This document shows, in pieces, positions 9,101 through 14,787 of a stretch of DNA of 14,787 nucleotides. Numbering within the stretch: position 1 is the stretch's first letter; the number at the start of each line of letters is the position of its first letter. The DNA comes from UBA6183 sp046314755. Lineage in GTDB: Bacteria; Bacteroidota; Bacteroidia; UKL13-3. The notes under the pieces were generated by a model. That model did no database searches, had not been told where the DNA came from, and saw only the letters and a list, made by a program, of their open reading frames with translations. The stretch covers positions 1 to 14,787 of the forward strand of contig JBKDBG010000036.1 of assembly GCA_046314755.1 (NCBI GenBank). The letters are read 5' to 3'. A program made the translations under genes and the position numbers.

Positions 9101-10107
9101 AAAGGTGCTTCAAAAATGATTCTTTGTTTGGTATCGCTGCAACCTCTTGTCCAACCAATTAGTGTATCAGTTAATGTAACTGTGTATTGGGTGCGATTAA
9201 AGTATGATCTTGAACCATCGACCGCATAAAAGAAACCTGCATGATCACCATAATTCCACATAAAACTAAACTGAGGTATATTTTGATAAGCACGCACACT
9301 GTACATTCTATCGAAGTTGATAGGTGAAGACGTATTGGTAAACGTAATGGTGTTGCCACCACCCTGATTACATAAGGTTGAAGGCGTAAAATCAGCGGTA
9401 ATTGATGTTGATACAAAAGGTTGCATCACAAAATCAGCATTAAAAGGAATGCCACCTACATTTACATTGTAAGAACGGACAAAATTATTATTGAACCTAA
9501 GCGAGCTTAACCACTCTGAACGTCCGTTCGGTGGAGTAGCACCCCAAAAATTAGTTACTACCGAAACTTGGGTGGCACTATTAGATTCAACGGTTAGCAC
9601 ATATGGACCTGATACCGTAACCGGAGTAGGAAAAATGGCCAGCTTTCTTAGCCTCACCAACTGACCTGCTCCAAAGGTTGAATCAACCGGAACAACAACT
9701 GTGGCCAATGGAAGTCCTGTTGGTGTAGAATCAATCGGACTGGCATTAAAAATTCTACAAGTAACACTTACCGTTGCATTAATATTAGCCGATTGCCAAG
9801 CAAAAAACTCAAAACCACTTACGGATAATGTTTGTGGTGCCGAATACCATTGTGCAAATGCAGTAGCGGTTGTACTTGTCATAGAAATGGCTTGTAGTGA
9901 TGTGGCTTTATTAAACGTGTAATTCACGGTATCATAGCCGCAACTAGTAGTTTTGCCTAAACCATTAACCGGCTGTTGCCATGTTATTGCACTGTGATTT
10001 AAATTGCCGGTTATATTAACCAACTGTGGGTTTACATTGTATTGTGCCTTTGAAGGAAAAACAAATACAAGCATAGCGTAAAGTAGAAATGGGTAGTTTA
10101 TTTTCAT
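6136..10107 (-). CDS. Giant T9SS-secreted protein with ten Ig-like repeats and type A sorting domain
   Basis: The 1,323-residue product starts MKINYPFLLYAMLVF, a Sec signal peptide ending in SKAQ near residue 21. Next come an uncharacterised beta-rich domain (about 22-235), a PKD-like domain (about 236-337, with ADFTPS, FMWNYGD and YTVTLTDT), ten tandem Ig-like repeats (338-1153) of the type associated with CHU_C/T9SS proteins, a PKD-like domain (about 1154-1235, with FNWTVIGG and VTWGKAGTG) and a T9SS type A domain (about 1243-1323, with KLYPNP, GQLIKS and GVYLISI). The frame extends upstream to a TTG at 10131, but that codon overlaps the -7 element of a good Bacteroidota promoter, so the ATG at 10107 is preferred. 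The role is probably an extended surface stalk or adhesin; no enzyme domain is visible. It shares a terminator with the convergent T9SS cargo gene. Confidence 0.93.
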   Translation of the reverse strand: MKINYPFLLYAMLVFVFPSKAQYNVNPQLVNITGNLNHSAITWQQPVNGLGKTTSCGYDTVNYTFNKATSLQAISMTSTTATAFAQWYSAPQTLSVSGFEFFAWQSANINATVSVTCRIFNASPIDSTPTGLPLATVVVPVDSTFGAGQLVRLRKLAIFPTPVTVSGPYVLTVESNSATQVSVVTNFWGATPPNGRSEWLSSLRFNNNFVRSYNVNVGGIPFNADFVMQPFVSTSITADFTPSTLCNQGGGNTITFTNTSSPINFDRMYSVRAYQNIPQFSFMWNYGDHAGFFYAVDGSRSYFNRTQYTVTLTDTLIGWTRGCSDTKQRIIFEAPLPPVVSSNTPLCIGSTLQLTCDSVPGATGYYWTGPNGFTSNQRNPTVTNMGILSQGNYNCVVIMGQCTSAVSTASVSVINTPVASNNGPICEGQQLVLSISNIPGATYSWTGPNNFSSTNINPVKSNVSMGDTGIYSVTVTSPGCGTIGPYHTQVVIKSLPQAPVASNNAPICVGDNLQLNTTNVQGATYNWIGPNGFISSQQNPVRLSSTLLFAGTYSVTVNVNGCTSAPANTSVTVNPIPATPVVSSNAPLCVGQTLSLTATPVNNATYQWSGPANFNSTLQNPTRDSVLLFHSGTYSVVATVNGCASVPGNVNVQISTNTPTPVVTNNGPLCPSQTLQLNAGAISGATYNWSGPNGFTANVQNPSILNVDSTKAGLYTVTAITPGCAVSSAGGTTVIVNSLPAMPTITSNAPVCEGSNLQLNASTINGATYFWSGPDGFTSNNQNPFINNASTLKAGQYSVYVNVQGCGNSNTANYQVMVRRVPMPPSVNGNSPVCTGDTIRFFASSNTTGLNRQFNWSGPNNFSSNLAQPILPNANNTNVGNYTVTVSDSGCTSQPASYNLFLKPVPNSPVAGNSGEVCEDGTVQLTSTSIAGASYKWSGPNGYVSFQQNPIINKIPLNQSGTYQVEAIVNGCSSLPAATTVSIKQLPAAPAATNSGAACVGGSVTLSTDLAPGMVYSWKGPNNFVSTDRTPIINNITANQAGLYEVMLIDQGCISKPGTTQVQVNPIPNPPSITSLPVAGSACSGDSIMLFASFLNGGLYEWAGPAGFGATTQNIIIRNASTVNTGDYTVKVTKSGCTSNESIKNITVNPAPQTGNVLGAVEVRSQEAHNYTVQGTNGSIFNWTVIGGTQTSGGTTSTISVTWGKAGTGKVMVRETNVFGCVGLMKEANVQIGFATGLDMNFESHFKLYPNPVEGKLFIELQAPAQKSLQVKCYNQLGQLIKSMDYATGLSEVSLDTEGFVPGVYLISIEKDGAVFWNKILHR
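6649..9096 (-). repeat. Array of ten Ig-like repeats, about 82 residues each
   Basis: The region encodes residues 338-1153 of the protein. Each unit follows the pattern PVxSNxPxCxGxxLxL, GATYxWxGPNxFxSxxQNPxxxN, GxYxVxVxxxGCxS and a linker ending near PxxP. All ten have one Cys near position 10 and one in the GC motif near the end, probably a disulfide in each domain. Unit 1 carries two extra cysteines. The total of 2,448 nt divided by ten gives 81.6 codons per unit. The units are diverged in sequence, so the array looks old and stable. Confidence 0.9.
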
Positions 10108-10128
10108 AAGTGCAATCTTTGATTTTCT

Positions 10129-10161
10129 CAAAGTTATATGAAAATTTCTCTAATTATCAAA
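10129..10161 (-). promoter_or_regulatory. Bacteroidota-type promoter for the Ig-repeat protein gene
   Basis: On the minus strand a TTTG (10161-10158) is followed after 21 nt by TAACTTTG (10136-10129), an exact match to the TAnnTTTG -7 consensus known for Bacteroidota primary sigma factors. Transcription would begin about 5-8 nt downstream, leaving a short leader before the ATG at 10107. The match is by eye. Confidence 0.6.
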
Positions 10162-10283
10162 GCATTAGCACAATTTAATTTCAGCTACTCCTACATTTCA
10201 AACAAATCTGAAATACGCATTTTATGGTATTTCAATCAGTGAAAGAAAGAAGAAATTGCATCAAAAACTACCCCGAATTGAGT

Positions 10284-10811
10284 ATGAAAAAATTTCTCCT
10301 AGTTGCTTTTATTTTCTGTTCCCAATTATCCAATGCGCAGGAAACAGGTTACATGTACATTTGAGCCCGCAACTTATGAAAGCCGTTTTGCCATGACATC
10401 CAACTTTGGATATTTAGGTTTAGTTGGTTATCGAAACAAAAAATGGGGCGCATTAGGCGGAGTAGATTTCAGGTGAAGAAGTTCCTTTATTGGAGGGATT
10501 TCAACGCCCAATTTAGATGGCGATTTTTTTACTTCAGCCAACCAATTGTTTTACGTATTGAATATAATTTAAGCAAAGAAAACCGCAGAAGAATTATTAT
10601 TACAGGCTGGCATGATGGCGGAAGCAAAACCAGAGCGGCTTACCAAAGTATTCGTACTGAACTTGGGTTGGGTAAAAAAAACAGGTATTGGCTTATGGCT
10701 CAATATACCCGGCAAACAGCCTTGGTCGAAAATCATATTCAGTTACATCCCCCAACTGATGTTAAATTTAGTCAATATAACCTTGGATTTAGAATTGGAG
10801 TTTTACCTTAA
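10284..10811 (+). pseudogene. Decayed gene for a small exported, probable outer-membrane protein
   Basis: ATG at 10284 opens a clean signal peptide (MKKFLLVAFIFCSQLSNAQ) that stops after 26 codons at TGA 10362-10364. From 10357 the +1-shifted frame gives plausible protein (TFEPATYESRFAMTSNFGY, then KKWGALGGVDF). It meets an in-frame TGA at 10474-10476, continues with FIGGISTPNLDGDFF, and stops at TAA 10570-10572. The original frame then resumes around EYNLSKENRR (from about 10558) and runs to TAA 10809-10811, ending SQYNLGFRIGVLP, which resembles a closing beta-strand of an outer-membrane barrel. At least two frameshifts and one nonsense codon are therefore needed to restore about 175 residues. 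The long open stretch in the original frame before 10558 reads as W/R/F-rich and unconvincing. The family is not recognised. Indel errors in the assembly are the main alternative to true decay. Confidence 0.65.
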
Positions 10812-12334
10812 TGCAATTGACTTAACACATAGGGTATTTCATTAATAATATCAGATGCGGTGATGGTTCGCATTCCTTTGTTATAAAGTTCATCCGCTAT
10901 TAATCCATGCAGATAAACACCCATAATACAAGCTTGCAATGGCAAATATTGTTGCGCCAATAGTGAAGAAATAATTCCTGTCAATACATCACCACTGCCT
11001 GCGGTGGCCAGTAAAGGATTTCCGGTTCCGTTGTAAAACACCGAACTTTCCGGGGTTACAATTCTGGTGTAGGCGCCTTTTAAAACAATGTATACCCTAT
11101 GCTTTGCAGCAAACTCTATAATCTTATTCAGTCGTTCAAAACTATTAACGGAATTACCCGACAATCGATCAAACTCTTTAGGGTGCGGAGTGATAATGGC
11201 TGATTCCGGGAATTGAAAATCATTGCCTTGTTGCATGTAGGCGGCAATTAAATTTAAACCATCCGCATCAATAACAACCGGTTTGTTCATTTCTTGTAAC
11301 CAATTCACCAAACAATGTTTGGTATGTTCATTCGTTCCTAAACCGGGCCCAACTGCAACGGCATCAAAGGAACCAACATTCGGCAGTGCTGTAATATGCT
11401 CTGCATGCAAATCAGTAATGAGCATGGCCTCCGGAAAGTTACTTTGAAAAGGTACATAACCACAAGAAGGTACATAAGCTGTAACCAAGCCACATCCGGT
11501 TCTCAAGCCTGCTTTTGCTGATAACATGGCTGCTCCTATTTTTCCGTAAGAACCCGCCACTGTTAATAAATGGCCGAATGAACCTTTATTGGTAAATTTT
11601 TCTCGTGGCCTCAACATGCCTTTTACGAATGAAGCATTTACATAGAAACTATTGCAATCAACCTCGTTTAAAAAACCTTGCAACAACCCAATATCGATAA
11701 TTTCAACAGTTGATGTATACTCAAAACTTTCGGCATGCATAAAAGCCAATTTGGGCAATTGAAAAGTGTAAGTTACAGATGCCTTAATGATTGGATGATT
11801 GATGAAATCAGGATCTTGAACCTGGGCAGGCAAACCACTTGGAATATCAATGGCTACAATATAGGCATGTGACTTATTGATGTGTTGAATAATTTGAGCT
11901 ACCAATCCTTGAGCAGGTTTGTTGATGCCAATTCCTAAAATGGCATCTACTGCCATACTATGAGGGGTAATAATAGGCAAATCATCAATGCTGTTTATTT
12001 GATGAATGACAAGGTTGGTATTGTTTCTAATTTTACTGAGCTCAACATTAAATTCATGGCTGTATCGAGCGGATGTTTCTACTACATACAATCGAACATT
12101 GATACCGGCACGTTGTAAATTTCGAGCGATTACTAACCCATCACCACCATTGTTACCTGTTCCGCAGAATACTAGCGCTTCATGATACGCTTGCAGATTA
12201 TTTTTTATTAATTTTTCAATGCGTGAAGCACAAATTCTCGCTGCGTGTTCCATTAAATCTAAACCTGTTGTAGGTTGATTTTTAATGGTGTACTCGTCCC
12301 ATTGTTTAATTTGAGCAGCCGTTAACAATTTCAT
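10808..12334 (-). CDS. nnr: Bifunctional NAD(P)H-hydrate epimerase / ADP-dependent NAD(P)H-hydrate dehydratase
   Basis: This cytoplasmic metabolite-repair enzyme handles the hydrated, inactive forms of NADH and NADPH. The N-terminal YjeF_N-type epimerase interconverts the R and S hydrates, and the C-terminal kinase-fold domain dehydrates the S form using ADP. The 508 residues are normal for the fused form. Epimerase landmarks are MEHAA (28-32), GTGNNGGDG (58-66), VDAILGIG (129-136) and IDIPSG (162-167). Dehydratase landmarks are GSFGHLLTVAGS (251-262), GPGLG (329-333), DADGLNL (356-362), TPHPKEF (382-388), KGAYT (419-423) and NGTGNPLLATAGSGDVLTG (435-453), where D449 is the expected catalytic aspartate. 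All key motifs are present. The ATG at 12334 gives the usual N-terminus MKLLTAAQI. Its stop overlaps that of the facing pseudogene within TTAA (10808-10811), and no separate terminator is visible downstream. Confidence 0.96.
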   Translation of the reverse strand: MKLLTAAQIKQWDEYTIKNQPTTGLDLMEHAARICASRIEKLIKNNLQAYHEALVFCGTGNNGGDGLVIARNLQRAGINVRLYVVETSARYSHEFNVELSKIRNNTNLVIHQINSIDDLPIITPHSMAVDAILGIGINKPAQGLVAQIIQHINKSHAYIVAIDIPSGLPAQVQDPDFINHPIIKASVTYTFQLPKLAFMHAESFEYTSTVEIIDIGLLQGFLNEVDCNSFYVNASFVKGMLRPREKFTNKGSFGHLLTVAGSYGKIGAAMLSAKAGLRTGCGLVTAYVPSCGYVPFQSNFPEAMLITDLHAEHITALPNVGSFDAVAVGPGLGTNEHTKHCLVNWLQEMNKPVVIDADGLNLIAAYMQQGNDFQFPESAIITPHPKEFDRLSGNSVNSFERLNKIIEFAAKHRVYIVLKGAYTRIVTPESSVFYNGTGNPLLATAGSGDVLTGIISSLLAQQYLPLQACIMGVYLHGLIADELYNKGMRTITASDIINEIPYVLSQLH

Positions 12335-12354
12335 ATTAGAATATAATTCGTATA

Positions 12355-12362
12355 CAATACTA
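12355..12362 (-). promoter_or_regulatory. Possible degenerate -7 element upstream of nnr
   Basis: TAGTATTG on the minus strand is one mismatch from TAnnTTTG and lies 20 nt before the ATG at 12334, about the same spacing as the better promoter of the Ig-repeat gene. The only upstream partner is a TTG 17 nt away, closer than usual, so this is tentative. Confidence 0.25.
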
Positions 12363-12404
12363 CGAGATGTTATGAATTACAATTATGACATTTGCCGCTT
12401 TTAT

Positions 12405-12436
12405 ATATGAAAAAACTCCGTGCATGGCACGGAGTT
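12405..12436 (-). terminator. Rho-independent terminator of the sigma factor / small protein unit
   Basis: A 10-bp perfect stem ACTCCGTGC-type hairpin (12414-12423 with 12427-12436, loop ATG) is followed, reading the minus strand, by a run of six T (complement of 12410-12415). It lies 22 bp beyond the stop of the 78-residue protein and before nnr, separating the two minus-strand units. Confidence 0.88.
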
Positions 12437-12458
12437 AAAATAATCAACACCTGTAAAA

Positions 12459-12695
12459 TTAAACATGTTCCACCGAAGTGGTTCTTGCTGAATACGCTAA
12501 AATGTATGCTACTGAACTTGGATGAGGTTCTAACTGAATCTCACTCAGTTTTTGCTTCATCAACATTCCTTCTTCTAACTCTTCGCATAATTCTTCATCA
12601 ACAGCTAAAGCTTGCATAAGTGCAGCCTCACCTTGGGCGCTTAATTCATCGTAAATAAATGCAGGTATTAAGTTGGGTGTAGTAATTTTTTGCAT
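12459..12695 (-). CDS. Small acidic protein downstream of ECF sigma factor, candidate sigma regulator
   Basis: The 78-residue protein starts MQKITTPNLIPAFIYDELS and ends AYSARTTSVEHV. It has a Glu-rich middle (DEELCEELEEGMLMKQ, residues 33-48), no signal peptide and no membrane segment, so it should be cytosolic. Small proteins with a similar FIYDEL N-terminus and a C-terminal run like ILAYS often lie behind sigma-70 genes in Bacteroidota; this is from memory. A role as anti-sigma factor or sigma modulator is inferred from position and is not shown by a known anti-sigma motif, since there is no zinc-binding HxxxCxxC. The frame extends upstream to a GTG at 12752, but the added 19 residues (KYTIAALGFVLLIK) would create an odd hydrophobic N-terminus. 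The ATG at 12695 fits the family better. It sits 77 bp after the sigma gene stop and just before a terminator. Confidence 0.8.
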   Translation of the reverse strand: MQKITTPNLIPAFIYDELSAQGEAALMQALAVDEELCEELEEGMLMKQKLSEIQLEPHPSSVAYILAYSARTTSVEHV

Positions 12696-12772
12696 AGGCA
12701 AGTTTTGTTTTATGAGTAAAACGAAACCAAGCGCAGCAATAGTATACTTCACATATAAATTTATAAAAATAA

Positions 12773-13348
12773 TTACTCAACACCCTGCTTTTCAAGCATT
12801 TTACGCAAATTATTTAAAGCATAACGCATTCTTCCTAAGGCAGTATTGATACTTACACCGGTGGCATCTGCAATTTCTTTAAAACTCATGTTGCCCCAGT
12901 GCCTCATGATTAAAACTTCTCTTTGCTCATCAGGCAGTAACTTAACCAATCCTTTTATGTTCTGTTCGGTTTGATATTGAATCAACTTGTCTTCCCTGCT
13001 CTCTTCGGCAATATTTAAATAGCTGAAAATATCATTGCCTTCACTATCAGTAATGGTTACATCACGTGATTGTTTGCGCAAATAATCAATAGCCAGGTTG
13101 CGACCAATTCTAATGGCCCAAGGACCAAATTTTCCCTCTTCATTATAATTACCTGCACGCAGCGTGTGAATAATTTTGATAAAAGCCTCCTGGAAAATAT
13201 CTTCAGCAAGGGCACGATTTTTTACCAATAAATAGATGGCTGTAAAAATACTTCTTTGATGGCGTTTAACTAACACGTCCAAACAAGCTTCATTTCCTTT
13301 AATGTACAGGTGTACCAACTCCTGATCACTAATTTGTACTGCTTTCAT
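12773..13348 (-). CDS. ECF-type RNA polymerase sigma-70 factor
   Basis: The 191-residue protein has only regions sigma-2 and sigma-4, as expected of an extracytoplasmic-function sigma factor. Region 2 spans about 24-93, with the core-binding segment AEDIFQEAFIKII (48-60) and the -10-recognition segment GPWAIRIGRNLAIDYLRK (75-92). Region 4 spans about 132-185, with the PDEQREVLIMRHW lead-in (139-151) and the helix-turn-helix MSFKEIADATGVSINTALG (154-172) followed by RMRYALNNLRK. The ATG at 13348 gives a normal-length N-terminus. It directs RNA polymerase to its own promoter class; the regulon cannot be read from this window. It is followed by the small 78-residue gene and diverges from uvrA. 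The divergent region contains a 12-bp palindrome that might be an operator. Confidence 0.95.
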   Translation of the reverse strand: MKAVQISDQELVHLYIKGNEACLDVLVKRHQRSIFTAIYLLVKNRALAEDIFQEAFIKIIHTLRAGNYNEEGKFGPWAIRIGRNLAIDYLRKQSRDVTITDSEGNDIFSYLNIAEESREDKLIQYQTEQNIKGLVKLLPDEQREVLIMRHWGNMSFKEIADATGVSINTALGRMRYALNNLRKMLEKQGVE

Positions 13349-13465
13349 AACCTTAATTTTTACGGTGTGAATGATGTAATTGTACTTAAAAATTAGTGTA
13401 GAGTTTTATCTATAAGCTTATTTCTTTTTGGATGTTATTGTTTGTATTTTGATACTGCAATTTAA

Positions 13466-13477
13466 TGATAATTATCA
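13466..13477. promoter_or_regulatory. Candidate operator: 12-bp perfect palindrome
   Basis: TGATAATTATCA is a perfect inverted repeat lying 117 bp before the sigma factor start and 148 bp before uvrA. Its half-site TGATAA resembles the half-sites bound by Fur-family metal regulators, but the usual Fur box has a 7-1-7 layout and is longer. No regulator gene is nearby. Confidence 0.3.
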
Positions 13478-13594
13478 CGAACACAATATTTCTTTCTTAA
13501 ATTTTTCAAAAAATAATTTGAGGTAGCATCTGCGCAGCAAAAAATAAATTACAAAAACCTAAACAATATTACCTGCTCAAACCTTAATAAATTG

Positions 13595-13602
13595 TAGTAT
13601 TG
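13595..13602 (+). promoter_or_regulatory. Possible degenerate -7 element upstream of uvrA
   Basis: TAGTATTG lies 23 nt before the uvrA start codon, one mismatch from TAnnTTTG, and is identical to the octamer at the same relative place before nnr. No TTTG is found at the expected upstream distance. Confidence 0.25.
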
Positions 13603-13625
13603 CAAAGCATACAAGCCGATTTAAC

Positions 13626-14787
13626 ATGAAGTTTAAAAGCGAAGTAAAAACCAAGAATATAGAAATTAAAGGCGCACGTGTTCACAACCTTAAGAACATT
13701 GATGTTGAAATAAAACGCAACAAAATAACTGTGGTTACGGGTGTAAGTGGCAGCGGGAAATCGAGTTTGGTATTTGATACGCTTTATGCCGAAGGTCAAC
13801 GCAGGTATGTTGAAAGTTTATCGGCTTACGCACGCCAATTTTTAGGCAAAATGAATAAGCCTGAAGTGGATTACATCCATGGAATTTCTCCTGCAATTGC
13901 CATTGAACAAAAAGTAAACACCCGTAATCCAAGAAGTACGGTTGCTACCACTACCGAAATATATGATTATTTAAAACTACTGTTTGCACGTGTTGGTGTT
14001 ACCTTCTCTCCTATTAGCGGAAAACCTGTAATGAGACATACCGTTGATATTGTAATGGATGAAATTTTACAACTGCCTGAAGAAACCAAGGTGTTATTAA
14101 TCGTGCCGGTAGCGGCCAAATCAAATGAACTTAAAAAGAAATTAGAAGTGTATTTACAAAATGGTTTCAGCCGCTTATTGGTGAACCATGAGATGACCTA
14201 CATTGAAGATTTTATTTCAACCATCAACACCAAAACGAAAACCAATGAGGTGTTTTTACTGGTGGATAGATTTACGGTGATTAAAAATGACGAAGAACAT
14301 GCAGCACGCATTGCCGATAGTGTTCAAACCGCATTTTACGAAGGTAATGGAGCTTGTGAGGTGGAAATTCAATTGGAGAACGAAGACAAACGTTTGAGTT
14401 TCAACAACCGTTTTGAGTTAGACGGAATAACATTTGAAGAACCGAGTGTAAACTTTTTCAGTTTTAACAATCCTTATGGAGCATGCAAAACCTGTGAAGG
14501 ATTTGGTAGTGTAATTGGCATTGATGAAGATTTGGTAGTGCCGGATAAAAGTTTGAGCATTTATGCAGATGCCATTGCGCCATGGAAAGGTGAAAAAATG
14601 AGTGATTGGAAAACGTATTTTGTAAAACTGAGCAGTAAAAATAAATTCCCAATTCATAAACCCTATTACGAATTAACGTCTGCACAAAAAGAGTTTTTAT
14701 GGAGAGGTAGCGATGGATGGGAAGGTATTGACGGATTTTTTAAAGAACTCGAAAAACAAACGTATAAAATTCAATACCGTGTAATGC
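13626..14787 (+). CDS. uvrA: UvrA excinuclease ABC subunit A (partial, 3' end outside window)
   Basis: UvrA is the damage-sensing ATPase of nucleotide excision repair; as a dimer it loads UvrB onto lesions. The window holds the first 387 residues of a protein usually about 940 long. Visible are IEIKGARVHNLKNIDVEI (12-29), the first Walker A GVSGSGKSSLVFDTLYAEGQ (39-58), RRYVESLSAYARQFLG (59-74) with KPEVDYIHGISPAIAIEQK (78-96), the UvrB-binding region (about 130-245), and SFNNPYGACKTCEGFG (279-294). In E. coli the zinc module here has two CxxC pairs; this protein keeps C287 and C290, but the stretch where the first pair should be reads NNRFELDGITFEEP (260-273) with no cysteine. The ATG at 13626 starts a normal UvrA N-terminus. 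Expression is from a promoter in the divergent region; no SOS-type operator was recognised. Confidence 0.97.
   Translation, partial: MKFKSEVKTKNIEIKGARVHNLKNIDVEIKRNKITVVTGVSGSGKSSLVFDTLYAEGQRRYVESLSAYARQFLGKMNKPEVDYIHGISPAIAIEQKVNTRNPRSTVATTTEIYDYLKLLFARVGVTFSPISGKPVMRHTVDIVMDEILQLPEETKVLLIVPVAAKSNELKKKLEVYLQNGFSRLLVNHEMTYIEDFISTINTKTKTNEVFLLVDRFTVIKNDEEHAARIADSVQTAFYEGNGACEVEIQLENEDKRLSFNNRFELDGITFEEPSVNFFSFNNPYGACKTCEGFGSVIGIDEDLVVPDKSLSIYADAIAPWKGEKMSDWKTYFVKLSSKNKFPIHKPYYELTSAQKEFLWRGSDGWEGIDGFFKELEKQTYKIQYRVM

Larger units (their letters stand above)
13349..13625. other. Divergent intergenic region between the ECF sigma gene and uvrA
   Basis: This AT-rich stretch of 277 bp contains no convincing gene. 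It holds two perfect palindromes, ATAAGCTTAT (13412-13421) and TGATAATTATCA (13466-13477), and must contain the promoters of both flanking genes. No exact TAnnTTTG was found on either strand. Confidence 0.6.

Noticed and set aside
9171..9416. Minus-strand 81-residue frame inside the Ig-repeat gene
   Set aside because: It is in an alternative frame over the PKD-like domain, with poor composition and no motif.
10108..10131. Eight-codon N-terminal extension of the Ig-repeat protein from a TTG
   Set aside because: The TTG lies inside the -7 promoter element, and the ATG at 10107 begins a standard signal peptide.
10284..10570. Programmed ribosomal frameshifting instead of gene decay
   Set aside because: Two shifts plus an in-frame TGA would be needed, and the first break shows no slippery heptamer or downstream stem.
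10443..10811. Single intact 122-residue gene within the decayed region
   Set aside because: Its first part is an unconvincing W/R/F-rich reading of sequence that gives a better protein in the shifted frame. Only the portion after about 10558 looks genuine, and the true start with signal peptide is at 10284.
10612..10845. 77-residue plus-strand frame running into the nnr 3' end
   Set aside because: It is out of frame with the recognisable exported-protein remnant and runs past the nnr stop, with no family resemblance.
12696..12752. Upstream GTG start for the 78-residue protein
   Set aside because: It adds 19 residues unlike the expected N-terminus of this kind of protein. The ATG at 12695 gives a natural start MQKIT.
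12459..13348. Toxin-antitoxin pair reading of the small gene and its neighbour
   Set aside because: The upstream gene is clearly an ECF sigma factor with regions 2 and 4, and the small protein has no toxin or antitoxin motif.
14418..14685. Minus-strand frames opposite uvrA
   Set aside because: They lie fully antisense to conserved UvrA coding sequence and give no recognisable protein.

Overview
The window looks like a chromosomal segment of a low-GC member of the Bacteroidota. The signs are two very large secreted proteins ending in type IX secretion (T9SS) type A sorting domains, A-rich translation starts without Shine-Dalgarno sites, a Bacteroidota-type promoter (TTTG, 21 nt, TAnnTTTG) and a small-protein partner behind an ECF sigma factor. 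Placement below phylum is not secure; the sigma factor/small protein pair suggests Chitinophagales or relatives.

Layout. The left edge (1-134) is the tail of a membrane protein gene of the DUF6580 type, closed by a strong hairpin terminator. A 1,881-residue secreted protein follows (413-6058, +), built from an N-terminal beta-sandwich, an Ig-like domain, two tandem copies of a parallel beta-helix plus CARDB-like unit, a lamin-tail-like domain, an FN3-like segment and a T9SS sorting domain. Facing it (10107-6136, -) is a 1,323-residue secreted protein with a PKD-like domain, ten Ig-like repeats of about 82 residues, a PKD-like domain and a T9SS sorting domain. The two converge on one bidirectional terminator.

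Next, 10284-10811 (+) is a decayed gene for a small exported, probably outer-membrane, protein. Its reading frame is broken at several points, and its stop overlaps the stop of the convergent housekeeping gene nnr (12334-10808, -; NAD(P)H-hydrate epimerase/dehydratase). Further right is a two-gene minus-strand unit: an ECF sigma factor (13348-12773) and a 78-residue acidic protein (12695-12459) that may modulate it. The unit ends at a clear minus-strand terminator. uvrA begins at 13626 (+), diverges from the sigma gene and runs off the right edge.

The two giant proteins are likely cell-surface or released cargo of the same T9SS, probably adhesive or structural since no catalytic domain is recognisable in either. 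nnr and uvrA are housekeeping repair genes. No CRISPR array, RNA gene, insertion sequence or phage gene was seen. I did not find a clearly new multi-gene system. The best leads are the duplicated beta-helix architecture, the broken exported-protein gene, the sigma factor/small protein pair with an upstream palindrome, and the atypical zinc-binding region of UvrA.
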